NCBI RefSeq assembly: GCF_013299165.1
Contig: NZ_JAAFKD010000006.1
Span: 186,001 to 250,000 of the forward strand
Length of the DNA: 64,000 nt
DNA from: Microcoleus sp. bin38.metabat.b11b12b14.051
Lineage (GTDB): Bacteria; Cyanobacteriota; Cyanobacteriia; Cyanobacteriales; Microcoleaceae
Reading direction: 5' to 3'
The notes under the pieces: generated by a model
What the model saw: only the letters and a program-made list of their open reading frames with translations
What the model was told of the DNA's origin: nothing
Database searches by the model: none
Program-made: the position numbers and the translations under genes
Shown: positions 1-11,492 of the stretch, piece by piece
How positions within the stretch are numbered: the first letter of the stretch is position 1
Layout: every line of letters begins with the position of its first letter

Positions 1-301
1 AAATTTTTCAGTTTGTTTCAACTGCATCCAGAGCATCTGGCTTTGGTATGCAGCACTTTCTCTAGTAGTTTTCCCACAAGTAGTTGTGATGTGTTTGCAG
101 CAAGCTGGTTCTCAGATAGACTGTCAAGTGAAACTAGCATGATTAGCAAATACCAGCAAATGATGCACAATCGCAAATTGCTGCAACACAAATTCAGCGC
201 GGCCAGATGTGCCGCCCTATGGCAACAGATGCTTTGCAGGCGATCGGACACCCCTCCAAGTCCCGCCACCTCACAAAATCCTTTGGTAGTGAGACAAAGC
301 C
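1..301. other. Leader region before the first response regulator
   Basis: No convincing gene is seen. Open frames on both strands lack a plausible ribosome binding site and show no recognisable motif. The Rcp-type regulator that follows is often cotranscribed with a sensor kinase in cyanobacteria, so a partner kinase could lie upstream of the window; this is inference only. Confidence 0.4.
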
Positions 302-757
302 GTGAATTATAAACAGAAAAAGTTTACTATTTTAATCGCCAACGATGACGAGGACACGCGCTTTTTGGTGGCGGAATCACTGCGAGAAGTTCGATATTCA
401 GTTAGAAGCGAATTTGTGGAAAATGGAGAACAGGTGCTAGACTATTTGTACCGTCGCGGTCAATATGCTGCAAGCAGCAACTGGCATCGGCCAGACCTCA
501 TACTTTTGGATCTGAATATGCCGAGGCTTGACGGGCGAGAAGCACTAAGCGCGATCAGATATGACCCCGATCTGCAACAAATTCCGGTGGTGATTTTAAC
601 CACGTCGCACAGCAGCGGAGATATCTCGCTGTGCTACAGATTGGGAGCAAATTCTTTTATATCCAAACCAGTCACTTTTGAGGGATTGGTTGAAGTAATG
701 AAGACTTTATGTCACTATTGGTTTGAAATCGTTTCGCTCCCGTCCCCGGAGCTGTAA
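302..757 (+). CDS. Single-domain response regulator, Rcp1-type
   Basis: A 151-residue CheY-like receiver with no output domain; it would take a phosphoryl group from a histidine kinase and act by protein contact in the cytoplasm. Visible are the acidic pair in NDDED (residues 14-18), the phosphoacceptor Asp70 in LILLDLNMP, a conserved TTS after the fourth strand, and the SKPV lysine near residue 122. The long loop between helix 2 and Asp70 (YRRGQY...WHRPD) is typical of Rcp regulators that partner phytochromes and multi-PAS kinases. The start is GTG. It is followed, 254 bp away on the same strand, by a REC-GAF-GGDEF protein. The family call is firm; the cognate kinase is not known, and four kinases lie within 20 kb. 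Confidence 0.85.
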   Translation: MNYKQKKFTILIANDDEDTRFLVAESLREVRYSVRSEFVENGEQVLDYLYRRGQYAASSNWHRPDLILLDLNMPRLDGREALSAIRYDPDLQQIPVVILTTSHSSGDISLCYRLGANSFISKPVTFEGLVEVMKTLCHYWFEIVSLPSPEL

Positions 758-1011
758 GCTTGAATGGAGGGCGAGAGCGAGAGGACAGAGTGTAGGGTGA
801 ATTTGAGAGAGGACATATCGCTCGGCTCGCAAGTATCGGTTTTTCAACTAAAAAGTTTGATTCAACTCGCTCGGAACGCTATTGTTCAATAGGGTTGGTT
901 AGAGGCTTTTTTGTGAGGGCGAACCAATGCGAATTAATAATATCTTTATCTTTTGTTGCCTCTCGTTTTGAATTCCAGACTGTCTTATCCCAAGGGTATT
1001 GCGCTATAGTT

Positions 1012-2682
1012 GTGTTAACACGTAACCAATCTCTGAAAATTTTGTTGGTTGAGGATGACCTCGCAGATGCGACGCTGATCGAAGACCTTTTAGGGTCATT
1101 CAGCGACTCTCTGTTTCGCCTCCAAACTGTTAAGTGCCTAGAGATAGGACTCGCGTGTCTGGAAGCAGAAAATTTTGATGCGGTACTGTTAGATTTGTCA
1201 GTTGCAGACAGCTTGGGGGGAAGTGAGGCTCTGGCAATTTTGAAAGCCCGATCGCCCACGGTGCCGGTGGTGGTGCTGACGGATATTAATGATGAAAATA
1301 CGGCGCTGTCGGTATTGCGATCGGGCGCTCAAGATTGTTTGGTAAAAGGCAGATTTCACAGAACTCTGCTGGTGCGCGCTATCCATTACGCGATCGAGCG
1401 CCAGCGCATCGAAGAACAATTGCGGCAGCAGGCTCTGCGAGAGCGGCTGTTGGGACAAATGATCGAACACATTCGATCGTCCATAGATGCCACCAGCATT
1501 CTCCAGAATACCGTCGCCGAAGTGCGCCAATTCCTCAAAACCGATCGCGTTTTAGTTTATCGCTGTCAGGATTGGGCGTCTCCACTGGATGGGGAACAGC
1601 AAAAAGGTGCGATCGTCGCAGGTGACGGTTTGCCAGACGGTTATATTGAAAACCAAAATATTAATGCTGCTTTGGCAGTGTCATGCTTTTTTTTGGTGGA
1701 ATCTCAGTCAGTACAAGCAATAGCAGATATCAGCGCAGCCCCGTTGGCTGACAGTTGCAAAGAGTTGCTGGTAGATTGTGAAATTGCAGCGGTTTTAAGC
1801 GTGCCAATTTGGCAGTCTGGCGACTGGGAAACGGCAAACCAAAGACTAGAAGAAACTGTTTGGGAATCAGAAAAAATAGAAGATACAGCGGAAAATTATA
1901 TCTTGCTGCCGGCTGTTGGTAAACCGCAGGTGCAGAGTTCAAGTGCGCCGGATGCTGCGGGTAAAAATGGCAATATTTTGTGGGGAATGCTGACGGCATA
2001 TAATTGCAGCGGTGTCAGGGAATGGCAGGAGTGGGAAATAGATTTTTTACAGCACTTGGCGAATCAAGTGGCGATCGCGATCGAACAATCTCAACTTTAC
2101 CGCCAGCTAGCAATAGCCAATCAAAAATTGCAGCAACTGGCAACTACTGACGGACTGACGGGGATTGCCAACCGCCGCCAGTTCGATCGCGTTTTGATGT
2201 TAGAGTGGCGCAGGTTGGCAAGAGAGGAAATGCCGCTGTCTTTAATTATGTTTGACATCGACTTTTTTAAACTTTACAACGACTTTTACGGGCACCTCGG
2301 CGGGGATGATTGTTTGCGTCAAGTTGCCGGGGCGATCGCCAGTTGTGCCAAGCGGGCTGGGGATTTGCCTGCCCGCTACGGTGGCGAAGAATTTGCTGTA
2401 GTGCTGCCCAACACCAGCGCTGCTGGCGCCAACGTTGTCGCCCGGAAAATTTGCGACACCATCGCCGACTTGAAACTGCCCCACGCGCGATCGTCGATCG
2501 GCCCCTACGTTACCCTCAGTTGCGGCATTGCGACGGTGATTCCTGCTGCCGAAGCATCTCCCGACACCCTAATTAGCAGCGCTGACAGCGCCCTTTATCA
2601 AGCCAAAAGCGCTGGCAAAAATCGCATTTGTCACGCCAGCAGCCAGTCGGAATCTTGCCCTTTAACCGCTTTAGGTTTGTAG
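1012..2682 (+). CDS. Response regulator diguanylate cyclase (REC-GAF-GGDEF)
   Basis: Predicted cytoplasmic enzyme that makes cyclic di-GMP from two GTP under phosphorylation control. From GTG 1012 it is 556 residues: an N-terminal receiver (LKILLVEDD start, LLDLS acceptor region), a GAF domain in the middle, and a C-terminal GGDEF domain. The active site reads GGEEF. An RAGD motif lies exactly five residues before it, matching the RxxD inhibitory I-site, so product inhibition is expected. The GAF has a serine, not a cysteine, where bilin-binding GAFs have their cysteine. The frame is open back to a TTG at 895, but the receiver begins only six codons after 1012, so 1012 is preferred. The last codons and the TAG stop lie inside a dispersed palindromic repeat. 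Confidence 0.85.
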   Translation: MLTRNQSLKILLVEDDLADATLIEDLLGSFSDSLFRLQTVKCLEIGLACLEAENFDAVLLDLSVADSLGGSEALAILKARSPTVPVVVLTDINDENTALSVLRSGAQDCLVKGRFHRTLLVRAIHYAIERQRIEEQLRQQALRERLLGQMIEHIRSSIDATSILQNTVAEVRQFLKTDRVLVYRCQDWASPLDGEQQKGAIVAGDGLPDGYIENQNINAALAVSCFFLVESQSVQAIADISAAPLADSCKELLVDCEIAAVLSVPIWQSGDWETANQRLEETVWESEKIEDTAENYILLPAVGKPQVQSSSAPDAAGKNGNILWGMLTAYNCSGVREWQEWEIDFLQHLANQVAIAIEQSQLYRQLAIANQKLQQLATTDGLTGIANRRQFDRVLMLEWRRLAREEMPLSLIMFDIDFFKLYNDFYGHLGGDDCLRQVAGAIASCAKRAGDLPARYGGEEFAVVLPNTSAAGANVVARKICDTIADLKLPHARSSIGPYVTLSCGIATVIPAAEASPDTLISSADSALYQAKSAGKNRICHASSQSESCPLTALGL

Positions 2683-2792
2683 TGAGGAATGCAAATCCTC
2701 TGATTTATGCGGACTAAAGTCCTCCGCTTTAGGTTTGTAGTTAGGAATGCAAATCCTCTGATTTATGCGGACTAAAGTCCTCACTACGAACC
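2666..2792. repeat. Tandem pair of the dispersed GGTTTGTAG palindrome family
   Basis: A 58-bp unit occurs twice (about 2666-2723 and 2724-2781). Each begins CCGCTTTAGGTTTGTAGT and carries GCAAATCCTCTGATTTATG and GGACTAAAGTCCT; the second ends in TCACTACGAACC. It lies between two convergent genes, overlaps the end of the diguanylate cyclase gene and could end transcription from both sides. Confidence 0.8.
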
Positions 2793-2808
2793 TTATCAAT
2801 CACAAATT

Positions 2809-5800
2809 TTATTCTGCTGGCAATTGGCGGATCGGGATTTCGATCGCAAACTCCGTACCGCTTCCTAATTCTGAATTGCACCGCAATGTTCCTTGGTGTT
2901 TTTTAACTACAATTTCGTAACTAATAGCCAATCCCAATCCCGTGCCTTTGCCGACGGGTTTTGTAGTAAAAAACGGGTCGAACAGCCGCTGCTGCACTGA
3001 CTCGGGAATGCCAGTACCGCTGTCGGCGATGCTAATTTTCACTCGTTCCCCAGCCACAACTTCCGTGCGAATATTAATTGTAGAAATTGACGAACTATCC
3101 CCGGCAGATTGATAATTTTTTGCTTTTTCTTCCATAGCATCGATCGCATTAATTAACAAATTCATAAACACCTGATTCAATTGACCAGAGTAACATTCAA
3201 TGGGGGGTAAATTGCCGTACTCTTTAATTATGGCAATACCTGGTTTATCTCCGTGCGGTTTCAAACGGTGAGCTACAATCATCAAAGTGCTGTCAATTCC
3301 TTCGTGCAAATTAACTTGTTTAAAAGCTGCTTCGTCCAGCCGTGAAAAAGTCCGCAAAGACTTGACAATCTCCTGAATGCGATGCGCTCCTACAGCCATA
3401 GACTCCAGCAGGTTCGGCAAATCTTCTTGAATAAAATCTAAATCAATTTCCTCAAGTTCAGCCTGAATTTCCGAGCTAGGTTCAGGGTACGCTGTTCGGT
3501 AAAGTTCGAGGATTCTTAACAAATCAGTTGTGTAATCTTTGGCATAGCTGATATTGCCAAAAATAAAGCTGACAGGATTGTTAATCTCGTGAGCAACTCC
3601 CGCAACTAATTGACCCAAAGAAGACATTTTTTCACTTTGCACGAGCTGTGCTTGCGTATTTTCGAGGGCGTGATAAGCTATTTCTAATTGCGCTGCTTGT
3701 TCTCTCAGTTGCGCTTCCGATGTTCGCAGCGCCAATTCTGCTGCTGTTCGCTCCGTAACATCGACACCGATTCCCCAAAAATCCCAGCCGGGAACGGAAA
3801 AATCAGCAGAAACATTAGACCAAGCAATTGTTTTGACGCTGCCGTCATCCGCGATCATTTCTACTTCTAAATCTCGAAAATTGTGACCGAATTCGACAAC
3901 TTTTCTAAAGATTTTTTGACGGTAGTTAAGATCGGGGACGAGGACTTGTATTGCTTGCAGGTTGCCGACAAGTTCTGGGGCGCTGTAACCCAGTACCTGC
4001 TCGCATTCTCGGTTCCAGACGATGATATTGCGATCGGCATCTACAGCGCTCAGCATTACTGGCATATTTTCGAGAATTAAGCGCAGCTTTGCTTCGCTTT
4101 GTCTCAAAGCTTCTTCCACCCGCGCCCTTTCTGTAATGTCAACGGAAACAGCAATTAATCCTACAACTTCTCCTTTTTCATCTAATATTGGCGTGCCGCG
4201 AGTTTCGTAAATGACCCGGTTTAATTCAGCACGCCAGGTTCTTTCCTCCCCTGCAAAAACCAAGTTAATATTTTCGATAATTTGCGGAAAATCTTTGTAA
4301 AGTTCGTAAACCGATAAGCCTACGGCTTCCCCCGCCTTAAATCCTAAAGGTTCTAAAGCTTTTCCTTCGGAAAGTGTAAATATACCGCGACGGTCAATGC
4401 AAGCCAAAACTATGGGTGCATTTTTGACAACGGCGCGGAGGCGTTTTTGGCTGACTTGTAGCGCTAATTCTGCTTGTTTGCGATCGGTAATATCGATGGA
4501 GGCTCCGAATATTTTTACAACTTCGCCTTCCTGGTTTTCCAAGACTTGTCCCCAACTAATCACATACCTCAGTTGTCCGTCGGAACGGTAAAGGCGGTGG
4601 TCAATTTCGTAGGGTTGACGGAGTGCGATCGCTTCGTCTATTGTTTGTTGAAAGCCTTCTCTATCATTGGGATGAATTTGCTGCCTAAATTCTGGATAAC
4701 TTGGTGCTGGTTGTTCTGGTTGTAAACCCAAAATTCGTTTCAATTCATCTGACAAAGTAATCTCGCCCGTAGCCATGTCAAATTCCCAGTTTCCGATATG
4801 AGCAATTCTTTGACTTTCTTCTAATTTTCGCTGGTATTCTAATAGTTGATCTGCGGCTTGTTTGCGCTCGGTAATTTCTTTAGAATTGCAGATTATTCGA
4901 TAAATTTTGCCTGTTTCGTCGGGCAGCGGCGTCAGGGTAACTAGCCACCAAGTATCTGCTCCTTGGAACTTCAGGCATCGTTCCCAAACAACTGAATTTT
5001 GCGATCGCACGCAATTGATATAACTTTCCCGCATTACGGCTCCGAGTTCGTCGCCAAATACGGCTTCGGGAGTTTTGCCGTACCACTCGCTCTCGTCTGG
5101 TAGCCCCAGAACTAGCTGGCCGAGAGGGTTGAAACCGGCATACTGAAATTCGCCGTCAGTACCGACATCCACAGCAAAAATTATTTGGTCAATACCGTCA
5201 TAAATACTACGCAAAAATTGTTCTTGAGCGCGGAGTTGTTCTTGTACTTTTTTGCGATCGCTAACGTCTCGAATTGAACCAGCAAATCTCAGCGGCCTGC
5301 CATTTTCGTCCCAAAGTGCTTGTCCGCGAACGGCCAACCAAATGTATTCGCCGCTTTTTTTTTGCATCCGATATTCTATATCTTTGAACGGAATCTTTTG
5401 TTCTAAATGACCTGATATTGCTGCAAATACCCGCTCTAAATCTTCGGGATGAACTCGCGAGATCCAGGCGCCTAAAACATTTTCAAACTCGCTGCTTTCA
5501 TAACCGAGCAATTCTTTGAATCGGGGCGACCAATACACCGCATTTTCTGGATTTAACGCGTCTTCGGGATTAATTGGCGCATCCCAAATGCCGTCAAAAG
5601 CAGCGCTGACTGCTAAGTCAAACCGATTTAAACTCGCTTCGAGAATTTTATGTGCTTGTTGCAGGGCGATTTCGGCTTTTTTGCGTTGCGTAGCTGCCGC
5701 CACGGCATCGCTAATATCTGTCGCCGTGCCGATAAATCCTGCCAATTCTCCAGCAGGCGTCAATTTAGCAACTGCTGTCTCCTCAATCCACCGATACTCG

Positions 5801-6120
5801 CCGTCAGCTCTTTTCAGGCGATATTCTCGCTTAAAATTAGAGCTGAAATTCCAAGCATTCAGATAGATTTGCTCCCAACAATCTAAATCGTCAGGGTGAA
5901 TGTTTGTCCTCCAGCCCCGATCGCAAATTTCGGCTTCACTCAGCCCAGTAAATTCTGTCCACTGCAAATTAAAGTAATTGCAACCGCTCTCTGCATCTGC
6001 TATCCACAGCATGACTGGGACGCGATCTGCCCAGTCGCGCCAGCAATTTTCGCTCGCACCCGAGAAAGCGGCGATCGGCGCTTGTTTTGGCAGTTGAGTT
6101 TCACCTGTAGAATCGGTCAT
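2809..6120 (-). CDS. Multi-PAS sensor histidine kinase (6 PAS)
   Basis: An 1103-residue soluble sensor kinase. Six PAS domains can be read at roughly 25-145, 170-290, 300-420, 435-560, 565-690 and 695-815, most ending in the PAC signature DITDRK or DVTERT. A short coiled coil leads into the kinase core: H-box GVAHEINNP with His844, N-box NQVFMNLLINAIDAM, G1 DSGTGIPE, F-box FDPFFTTKP and G2 GKGTGLGL. There is no receiver or membrane segment, so signals are likely intracellular (redox, light or small ligands bound by PAS) and the partner must be separate; the Rcp regulator and the REC-GGDEF protein next door are candidates. The core closely resembles that of the 1672-residue kinase that follows, suggesting duplication. 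Confidence 0.88.
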   Translation of the reverse strand: MTDSTGETQLPKQAPIAAFSGASENCWRDWADRVPVMLWIADAESGCNYFNLQWTEFTGLSEAEICDRGWRTNIHPDDLDCWEQIYLNAWNFSSNFKREYRLKRADGEYRWIEETAVAKLTPAGELAGFIGTATDISDAVAAATQRKKAEIALQQAHKILEASLNRFDLAVSAAFDGIWDAPINPEDALNPENAVYWSPRFKELLGYESSEFENVLGAWISRVHPEDLERVFAAISGHLEQKIPFKDIEYRMQKKSGEYIWLAVRGQALWDENGRPLRFAGSIRDVSDRKKVQEQLRAQEQFLRSIYDGIDQIIFAVDVGTDGEFQYAGFNPLGQLVLGLPDESEWYGKTPEAVFGDELGAVMRESYINCVRSQNSVVWERCLKFQGADTWWLVTLTPLPDETGKIYRIICNSKEITERKQAADQLLEYQRKLEESQRIAHIGNWEFDMATGEITLSDELKRILGLQPEQPAPSYPEFRQQIHPNDREGFQQTIDEAIALRQPYEIDHRLYRSDGQLRYVISWGQVLENQEGEVVKIFGASIDITDRKQAELALQVSQKRLRAVVKNAPIVLACIDRRGIFTLSEGKALEPLGFKAGEAVGLSVYELYKDFPQIIENINLVFAGEERTWRAELNRVIYETRGTPILDEKGEVVGLIAVSVDITERARVEEALRQSEAKLRLILENMPVMLSAVDADRNIIVWNRECEQVLGYSAPELVGNLQAIQVLVPDLNYRQKIFRKVVEFGHNFRDLEVEMIADDGSVKTIAWSNVSADFSVPGWDFWGIGVDVTERTAAELALRTSEAQLREQAAQLEIAYHALENTQAQLVQSEKMSSLGQLVAGVAHEINNPVSFIFGNISYAKDYTTDLLRILELYRTAYPEPSSEIQAELEEIDLDFIQEDLPNLLESMAVGAHRIQEIVKSLRTFSRLDEAAFKQVNLHEGIDSTLMIVAHRLKPHGDKPGIAIIKEYGNLPPIECYSGQLNQVFMNLLINAIDAMEEKAKNYQSAGDSSSISTINIRTEVVAGERVKISIADSGTGIPESVQQRLFDPFFTTKPVGKGTGLGLAISYEIVVKKHQGTLRCNSELGSGTEFAIEIPIRQLPAE

Positions 6121-6159
6121 AACTTTACAAATGGTAAGTTGATAGTTGCTATTTTTGAT

Positions 6160-6187
6160 ATTATATTGCGCCGCAATTCAATATCAA
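6160..6187 (-). promoter_or_regulatory. Sigma70-type promoter for the 6-PAS kinase
   Basis: Read on the minus strand, TTGATA (6182-6187, five of six to consensus) and TATAAT (6160-6165, perfect) are separated by 16 bp. The start codon lies 40 bp downstream of the -10 box. No experiment is implied. Confidence 0.5.
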
Positions 6188-6448
6188 AAAATTTCAGCTT
6201 TTCCAGACTAATATATCAAGCTGAGATTGATTTTTGCAAACGCCACTAAATTCACGCACAATCAACATAGGGCGGGCATTGCGCGCATAATAGATAGACC
6301 TGTACAAGCGCGAGCAGACTTGTTGGCGGCTCAATGTCGGGTGCGCGTTGAGTAGGTAAGGTGGCGATGAAAAGAGATGAAAATCACTGGGTTTAATCTG
6401 GTGCGTACCCTACACCCTAGGGGTGATAGATTGTTGACAATTTTGTTG
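6188..6448. other. Intergenic region between two kinase genes
   Basis: No gene seen. It holds fragments of common cyanobacterial repeats, such as GGGTGCGCGTTGAG and TGCGTACCCTACACCC, which form weak partial inverted repeats. Confidence 0.4.
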
Positions 6449-6476
6449 CCAATTACCCATTACCAATTACCAATTA
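6449..6476. repeat. Heptamer STRR array overlapping a stop codon
   Basis: Four heptamers of the form CCAATTA (one reads CCCATTA). The final TTA (6474-6476) is the complement of the TAA stop of the 1672-residue kinase, so the array reaches into the coding sequence end. Confidence 0.75.
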
Positions 6477-9400
6477 CCGCACATTTGAAGTTGTAACAGT
6501 TACATTCGATCGCACTGGAATTTCAATCACAAACTCCGCTCCCTCTCCCAGTGTCGAAACACAGCTCAATCGGCCGCCGTGGCGATCGACTACAATCGAG
6601 TGAGAAATCGACAATCCCAAGCCCGTCCCCTTACCCACAGGTTTAGTCGTGAAAAACGGGTCAAATAGCCTCGATCGCACCGACTCCGGTATCCCCCACC
6701 CGTTGTCCGCAATAGATACCCTTACGAAGCCCGCAGCAGCCTCATAAGTCCGAATCGCGATCGTACTCGGATGCCGATCGCACTCCTCGATCGTCCGCCC
6801 CTTGTCCCGTTCCTCCAAAGCATCGATCGCATTAATCAAAATATTCATAAATACCTGATTCAACTCACCCGGAAAACATTCAACGTGCGACAATAGCTGG
6901 TAATCTTTAACTATCTCAATCGCCGGACGGCTGCTGTGAGATTTCAACCGATTTTGCAAAATCATCAAAGTGCTGTCAATTCCCTCGTGAATGTTCACCG
7001 ACTTACTAGCGGACTCGTCCAACCGGGAAAAGTTTCGCAATGATTTGACAATCTCAACAATTCGCTCGGTTCCTACCTGCATCGAACTAAACAATTTCGG
7101 CATATCCTCAGCAATATAATCCAAGTCAATTTCATCAATTTTATCCAAAACTTCACGCGGAGCATCAGGACAGTAATGTTGGTAAACTTTAATCAATTCC
7201 AACAAATCTAAAGTGTAACGGCGAGCCGGACTGAGATTTCCGTGAATAAAGCTGACTGGGTTATTAATTTCGTGAGCAACACCAGCAACTAACTGACCTA
7301 AACTTACCATTTTTTCATTTTGAACGAGGTGAGCTTGAGTAGTTCTGAGTTTGTTAATCGCTGCTTCCAACTCTAGCGCTTTTGAACGTTCTCGCGCTTC
7401 CGATTCCTGCAACGCTGACTCGGCTTGTTTGCGATCGGCAATTTCAGTTTCTGCTTGATCGAGCAGCGTCGATTGCTGGATCGCGATCGCTAATTGCACG
7501 CTAATTTGTTTGAGACACTCCACCTCAATTTCCAGCCAGCGGCGGCGCCCCACGCACTCATGAGCAATCAACAGCCCCCACAACTTCTCGCCTTGCAAAA
7601 TCGGCACCACCAAATTCGCTCGCACCTGAAATTGACTTAATAAATTAATGTAGCACTCGGAAAGACCAGCTTTAAAAATATCATCAATAGCTACAGTACG
7701 ACCTTGTTGGTAACTAGAAGCATAGCCGTCTTCAAAACAGGTATCGTTAATACTCATTCCCTGAAGCGACAGCCAATTATCATCCACAGACTCAACAGCT
7801 ACAAAACCGCTCCTATCAAGATTAAAACGATAAATAACTGTCCGATCGGTTTGCAAGAAATGCCGTACTTCAGCAACAGTTTTTGTCAAGATTTCTTCTA
7901 AATTGAGAGTAGAGCGAATGCGTTCCAGCATCCCTACCACCAGCCGTTCTCGCTTTAATTGCTGGCGCAATATCGCCTCGGCAAGTTTGCGATCGCTAAT
8001 ATCTTCAATCACACCAATTAAGTAGCTCGGTTCCCCAAACCCATCCCGCACCAAAGATACAGCAACATTAGTCCAAACAAACGAAGCATCTTGGCGAATA
8101 AAGCGTTTCTCAATTGAATAATTTAAAATTTCCCCAGCTAACAGTCGCTCGCTAGACTCGACATCTGCTCCTACATCTTCCGGGTGCGAAATATCCCAAA
8201 CATTTCGCGCTTTTAGTTCCAATTCAGAGTATCCGACAATATTACAAAAGCCTTGATTTGCCTTCAAAATGTGACCGTCTGGCCACACTTTAACAATGCC
8301 GATCGCCGCTTGTTCAAATACAGCTCGAAATCGCTGTTCGCTTTCTTGCAAAGCAATTTCTGCTTTTTTGCGATCGGTAATATCCATTTCCGTACCAAAC
8401 AGCCGCACCACTTTGCCCGACTCGTTTTTAACAGCTTGACCTTTACAATTAACGTGCCGGATATCTGCTGGTAAAAAATAGATGCGGTAGTCGATGTCGA
8501 AAGCTATCCCTTCATTCACGGCTTTTTGCAAAGCTCTTGTAACCCTTTCTCGGTCATCGACATGAACTTGCTCTAAAATTTCTGCCATAGTCGGCAGTTG
8601 ATTCAATTCTCTACCGTAAATTAGAAACACTTGGGCCGACCAATTAACAATTTCGGTCTCAATATCAAATTCCCAATTCCCCATGCGGGCAATTTTTTGC
8701 GCGTATTGCAACTCCAGGGTAAGTTGTTGCAAAGATGCGATCAACTGCGTTTTTTCGGCTTCGGCCCCCACGCGGGCGCTGATATCTTTGTGGGTGCCTG
8801 TCATCCGCAACGGCGCACCCCACTCGTCGTGCTCCACTACCTTGCCCATCCCCAGAATCCACTGCCAATTTCCGGATTTATTGAGCATCCGAAATTCAAA
8901 TTCATAAATCTCGATGTCACCATCAAAATATAAATTCAAAGATTCTCTTGCCTTGATTTTGTCTTCGGGATGCAGTAAATTTTCCCAAGCTTGGAAGTTG
9001 TTTTCAATTTCATTTTCTGCGTAACCGAGCATTGATTTCCACTGGTCGTCAAAATAAGTTTCGCCAGTAGCTATATTCCAATCCCACAGTCCCAAGGAGC
9101 TGGCTGAAACTGCCAACTGCAATCGCTCTTGACTGAATTTTAATGCGGATTCGGCGCGCTTGAGTTCTGTGAAGTCGGCGATAATTGCCATCATTCCTAT
9201 GGGTTGACTGGCGCTATCTTTGATGCAGTCAGCTCGCAACAGAACTTCTTTTTTTTCGCCCTTTTTAGCCTTGATTTCAATTTCACCGCTCCATGACAAA
9301 CCTTTCCTGAGTACCTTAAATAACTTTCTCAACTCTTGAGATTTGGCGTACATGACTCCCGGGCCGCCGACATTATTTAGTTCTTCAACTGTATAGCCGT

Positions 9401-11492
9401 AGCGCTGAATAAATGCTCGATTGTGATAAATAGAATAGCCGTCTAAATCTGCGATCGCGATCGCATCGCTAGCGCTGTCTACAGCTTGAGTTATCAAGCA
9501 CAGAGTCATTTCGGCGTTTTTGCGATCGGTAATATCAAAAATCGCTCCATCCAACCACAAAACCAACCCTTCTCGATTGTAAGTCGCCCGACCTCTTTCC
9601 GACACCCAGCGCACCGCTCCGTCAGCCCGTACAATCCGGTATTCTAGATAGTACGGCTGTTTCGACTCTACCGCTGCTCGGCAGAGTCGATCGACCCGAT
9701 CGCGATCGCCCTGATGAATAATGCTCGCAAAACTCAAGCCATTGTTGTGCAGAAAATCCCCAGCCCGATAGCCGCTAATCGCCTCAATTTCATCGCTAAC
9801 AAACACCATCGTCCAATCAGCATCGTACAGACTGCGGCAGATAGCACCGGGAATATTCTCAATTAGCGATCGAAATCTGGCTTCGCTCTCCCGCAAAGCT
9901 GCTTCAGTCTGTTTTAAATCAGTAATATCCAGCACTATGCCTTCCCAAACAATATCCCCTTCCTGCCCTATTAGCGTCGGACGATCGACTCGTTCCGGTC
10001 TCGAAACCCCTCGCATCCACTTAAGTTTTCCCGACGGCACAATCGCGCGCCATTCATACTGCCACGGCTGCATAGTTGCCGCCGAAACAGCAACAGATTC
10101 CTCGAATTTTTGGCGGTCGTCTCGATGAAGCAAATTGAACATAATTTCGGGATTTTGCTGAACATCTTCAGGTGCCAATTCATATAAATCGCAAATCCCA
10201 GAAGAAACGTAAGGAAAAGACATTTGACCGTCAAGTGAGAGCCGAAATTGATAAATTATTCCCGGCAGATTGGCAGCAAGTTGTGCCACTCTAGCTTCGC
10301 TTTCCTGTAAAGCTAACTGTTTCCGCTTGTCCTGAGTAATATCTCGAATTATCCCCACCAGACTTTTACTGCCGTCAGTATTTTCAAACACAGTTTTTTT
10401 AGTAGACAAAATGTGCTTGGCAGCGCTGGCGTCCGTAAATACTTCCTCGCTCTCATTTTCTTGCCCCGTCGCAAACACTTGTTGGTCATTTTGCCAAAAA
10501 ATCTCAGCTTCTTCTTTTGAAAAAAAGTCGTAATCTGACTTACCCAGCAGTTGCTCGCGCTGCTTGCCGATCAGCTTGCAAAAAGCATCATTTAAAAGTA
10601 TCCAGCGGTGCTGTTCGTCCTTGACAAAAATTGGGTCAGCAACTGCATCGATCGTATAATTCAAAAAAACTTTACTAGCTTCTAGTTCTGAAACTGCTAA
10701 AACTTTCTCCGTAATATCGTTAATAGTTCCTGTCGTTCCCAGTGCCTCGCTGTTAGCGCCAACCCTCAAAACTTCCTGGACTTCCACCCAGCGAATTGTG
10801 CCATGTTTCGTAAGATATCGAATTTGATAGCAGCAGGATAATGCTGGATTTTTCCTCAGATTCCTAGAGCAATTTAAATATTGGTATTTGTCGTCAGCAT
10901 GAATGTAACTCAAACAGGAAGTTCCTAAACTTTCCTCAACAGTAAATCCAGTAATTCTCGTCCAAGCCGGATTGAGAAAAGTCCAATCGCCCGCAATATT
11001 AGTTTCAAAAACAACTTCTTGGATATTGTCAACAACCTGCTGGTATTTTTCTAGACTTTTGTGACATTCGGTTTGCCGTTTGTGGCGGGCGATCGCACAC
11101 TCGATCGCCCGCAGCAGCAGCCGACTGTCTGTCTCTGTTTTCACCAGATAATCTTGAGCGCCAGCCGCAATTAACTCCACAGCCAATTCTTCCTCGTCGG
11201 CGACTGTCAGAATCACGATCGGAATATTTATCCCGCAATCTTGCAGCCGGAAAAAAGTATGATTTTTGGGGCTATCAGGAAGTGAAAGGTCTAATAAAAT
11301 TAGATCAAAAATTTGGCAGCTTAAAATTTCTCTAGCTTCCCGGAGGCAAACTACATTAGTCGTCTCAATAGATTTTCCCAGTCGGCTATCGGAGAGCAGT
11401 GCTTGAATTAGTTCTGCATCTTCCGCACAGTCTTCTACTAACATAATTTTCAAGCAACTAGGCGTTAAACTTGACTCAAAAACAAAGGTCAT
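6474..11492 (-). CDS. Hybrid sensor kinase (REC, 8 PAS, GAF, kinase)
   Basis: A 1672-residue soluble kinase. An N-terminal receiver ([13 protein letters not shown], acceptor Asp68 in LILLD) is followed by eight PAS domains, most ending DITDRK/DISDRK, then a phytochrome-type GAF (about residues 1165-1330), a coiled coil and the kinase core: H-box GVAHEINNP with His1407, N-box [16 protein letters not shown]1 DNGWGIPE, F-box [10 protein letters not shown]2 GKGTGLGL. The GAF carries Cys1280 at the position of the bilin-linking cysteine of cyanobacteriochromes, but followed by Tyr, not His. An N-terminal receiver suggests the kinase is itself regulated by another kinase. Second PAS domain and GAF are close paralogues of those in the 2159-residue kinase (both contain [11 protein letters not shown]). 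Ligands cannot be told from sequence. Confidence 0.88.
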   Translation of the reverse strand: MTFVFESSLTPSCLKIMLVEDCAEDAELIQALLSDSRLGKSIETTNVVCLREAREILSCQIFDLILLDLSLPDSPKNHTFFRLQDCGINIPIVILTVADEEELAVELIAAGAQDYLVKTETDSRLLLRAIECAIARHKRQTECHKSLEKYQQVVDNIQEVVFETNIAGDWTFLNPAWTRITGFTVEESLGTSCLSYIHADDKYQYLNCSRNLRKNPALSCCYQIRYLTKHGTIRWVEVQEVLRVGANSEALGTTGTINDITEKVLAVSELEASKVFLNYTIDAVADPIFVKDEQHRWILLNDAFCKLIGKQREQLLGKSDYDFFSKEEAEIFWQNDQQVFATGQENESEEVFTDASAAKHILSTKKTVFENTDGSKSLVGIIRDITQDKRKQLALQESEARVAQLAANLPGIIYQFRLSLDGQMSFPYVSSGICDLYELAPEDVQQNPEIMFNLLHRDDRQKFEESVAVSAATMQPWQYEWRAIVPSGKLKWMRGVSRPERVDRPTLIGQEGDIVWEGIVLDITDLKQTEAALRESEARFRSLIENIPGAICRSLYDADWTMVFVSDEIEAISGYRAGDFLHNNGLSFASIIHQGDRDRVDRLCRAAVESKQPYYLEYRIVRADGAVRWVSERGRATYNREGLVLWLDGAIFDITDRKNAEMTLCLITQAVDSASDAIAIADLDGYSIYHNRAFIQRYGYTVEELNNVGGPGVMYAKSQELRKLFKVLRKGLSWSGEIEIKAKKGEKKEVLLRADCIKDSASQPIGMMAIIADFTELKRAESALKFSQERLQLAVSASSLGLWDWNIATGETYFDDQWKSMLGYAENEIENNFQAWENLLHPEDKIKARESLNLYFDGDIEIYEFEFRMLNKSGNWQWILGMGKVVEHDEWGAPLRMTGTHKDISARVGAEAEKTQLIASLQQLTLELQYAQKIARMGNWEFDIETEIVNWSAQVFLIYGRELNQLPTMAEILEQVHVDDRERVTRALQKAVNEGIAFDIDYRIYFLPADIRHVNCKGQAVKNESGKVVRLFGTEMDITDRKKAEIALQESEQRFRAVFEQAAIGIVKVWPDGHILKANQGFCNIVGYSELELKARNVWDISHPEDVGADVESSERLLAGEILNYSIEKRFIRQDASFVWTNVAVSLVRDGFGEPSYLIGVIEDISDRKLAEAILRQQLKRERLVVGMLERIRSTLNLEEILTKTVAEVRHFLQTDRTVIYRFNLDRSGFVAVESVDDNWLSLQGMSINDTCFEDGYASSYQQGRTVAIDDIFKAGLSECYINLLSQFQVRANLVVPILQGEKLWGLLIAHECVGRRRWLEIEVECLKQISVQLAIAIQQSTLLDQAETEIADRKQAESALQESEARERSKALELEAAINKLRTTQAHLVQNEKMVSLGQLVAGVAHEINNPVSFIHGNLSPARRYTLDLLELIKVYQHYCPDAPREVLDKIDEIDLDYIAEDMPKLFSSMQVGTERIVEIVKSLRNFSRLDESASKSVNIHEGIDSTLMILQNRLKSHSSRPAIEIVKDYQLLSHVECFPGELNQVFMNILINAIDALEERDKGRTIEECDRHPSTIAIRTYEAAAGFVRVSIADNGWGIPESVRSRLFDPFFTTKPVGKGTGLGLSISHSIVVDRHGGRLSCVSTLGEGAEFVIEIPVRSNVTVTTSNVR

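Noticed and set aside
13..312. 99-codon frame at the window start
   Set aside because: Overlaps the response regulator start, no motif, and Ser/Cys-rich content is unlike a real protein here.
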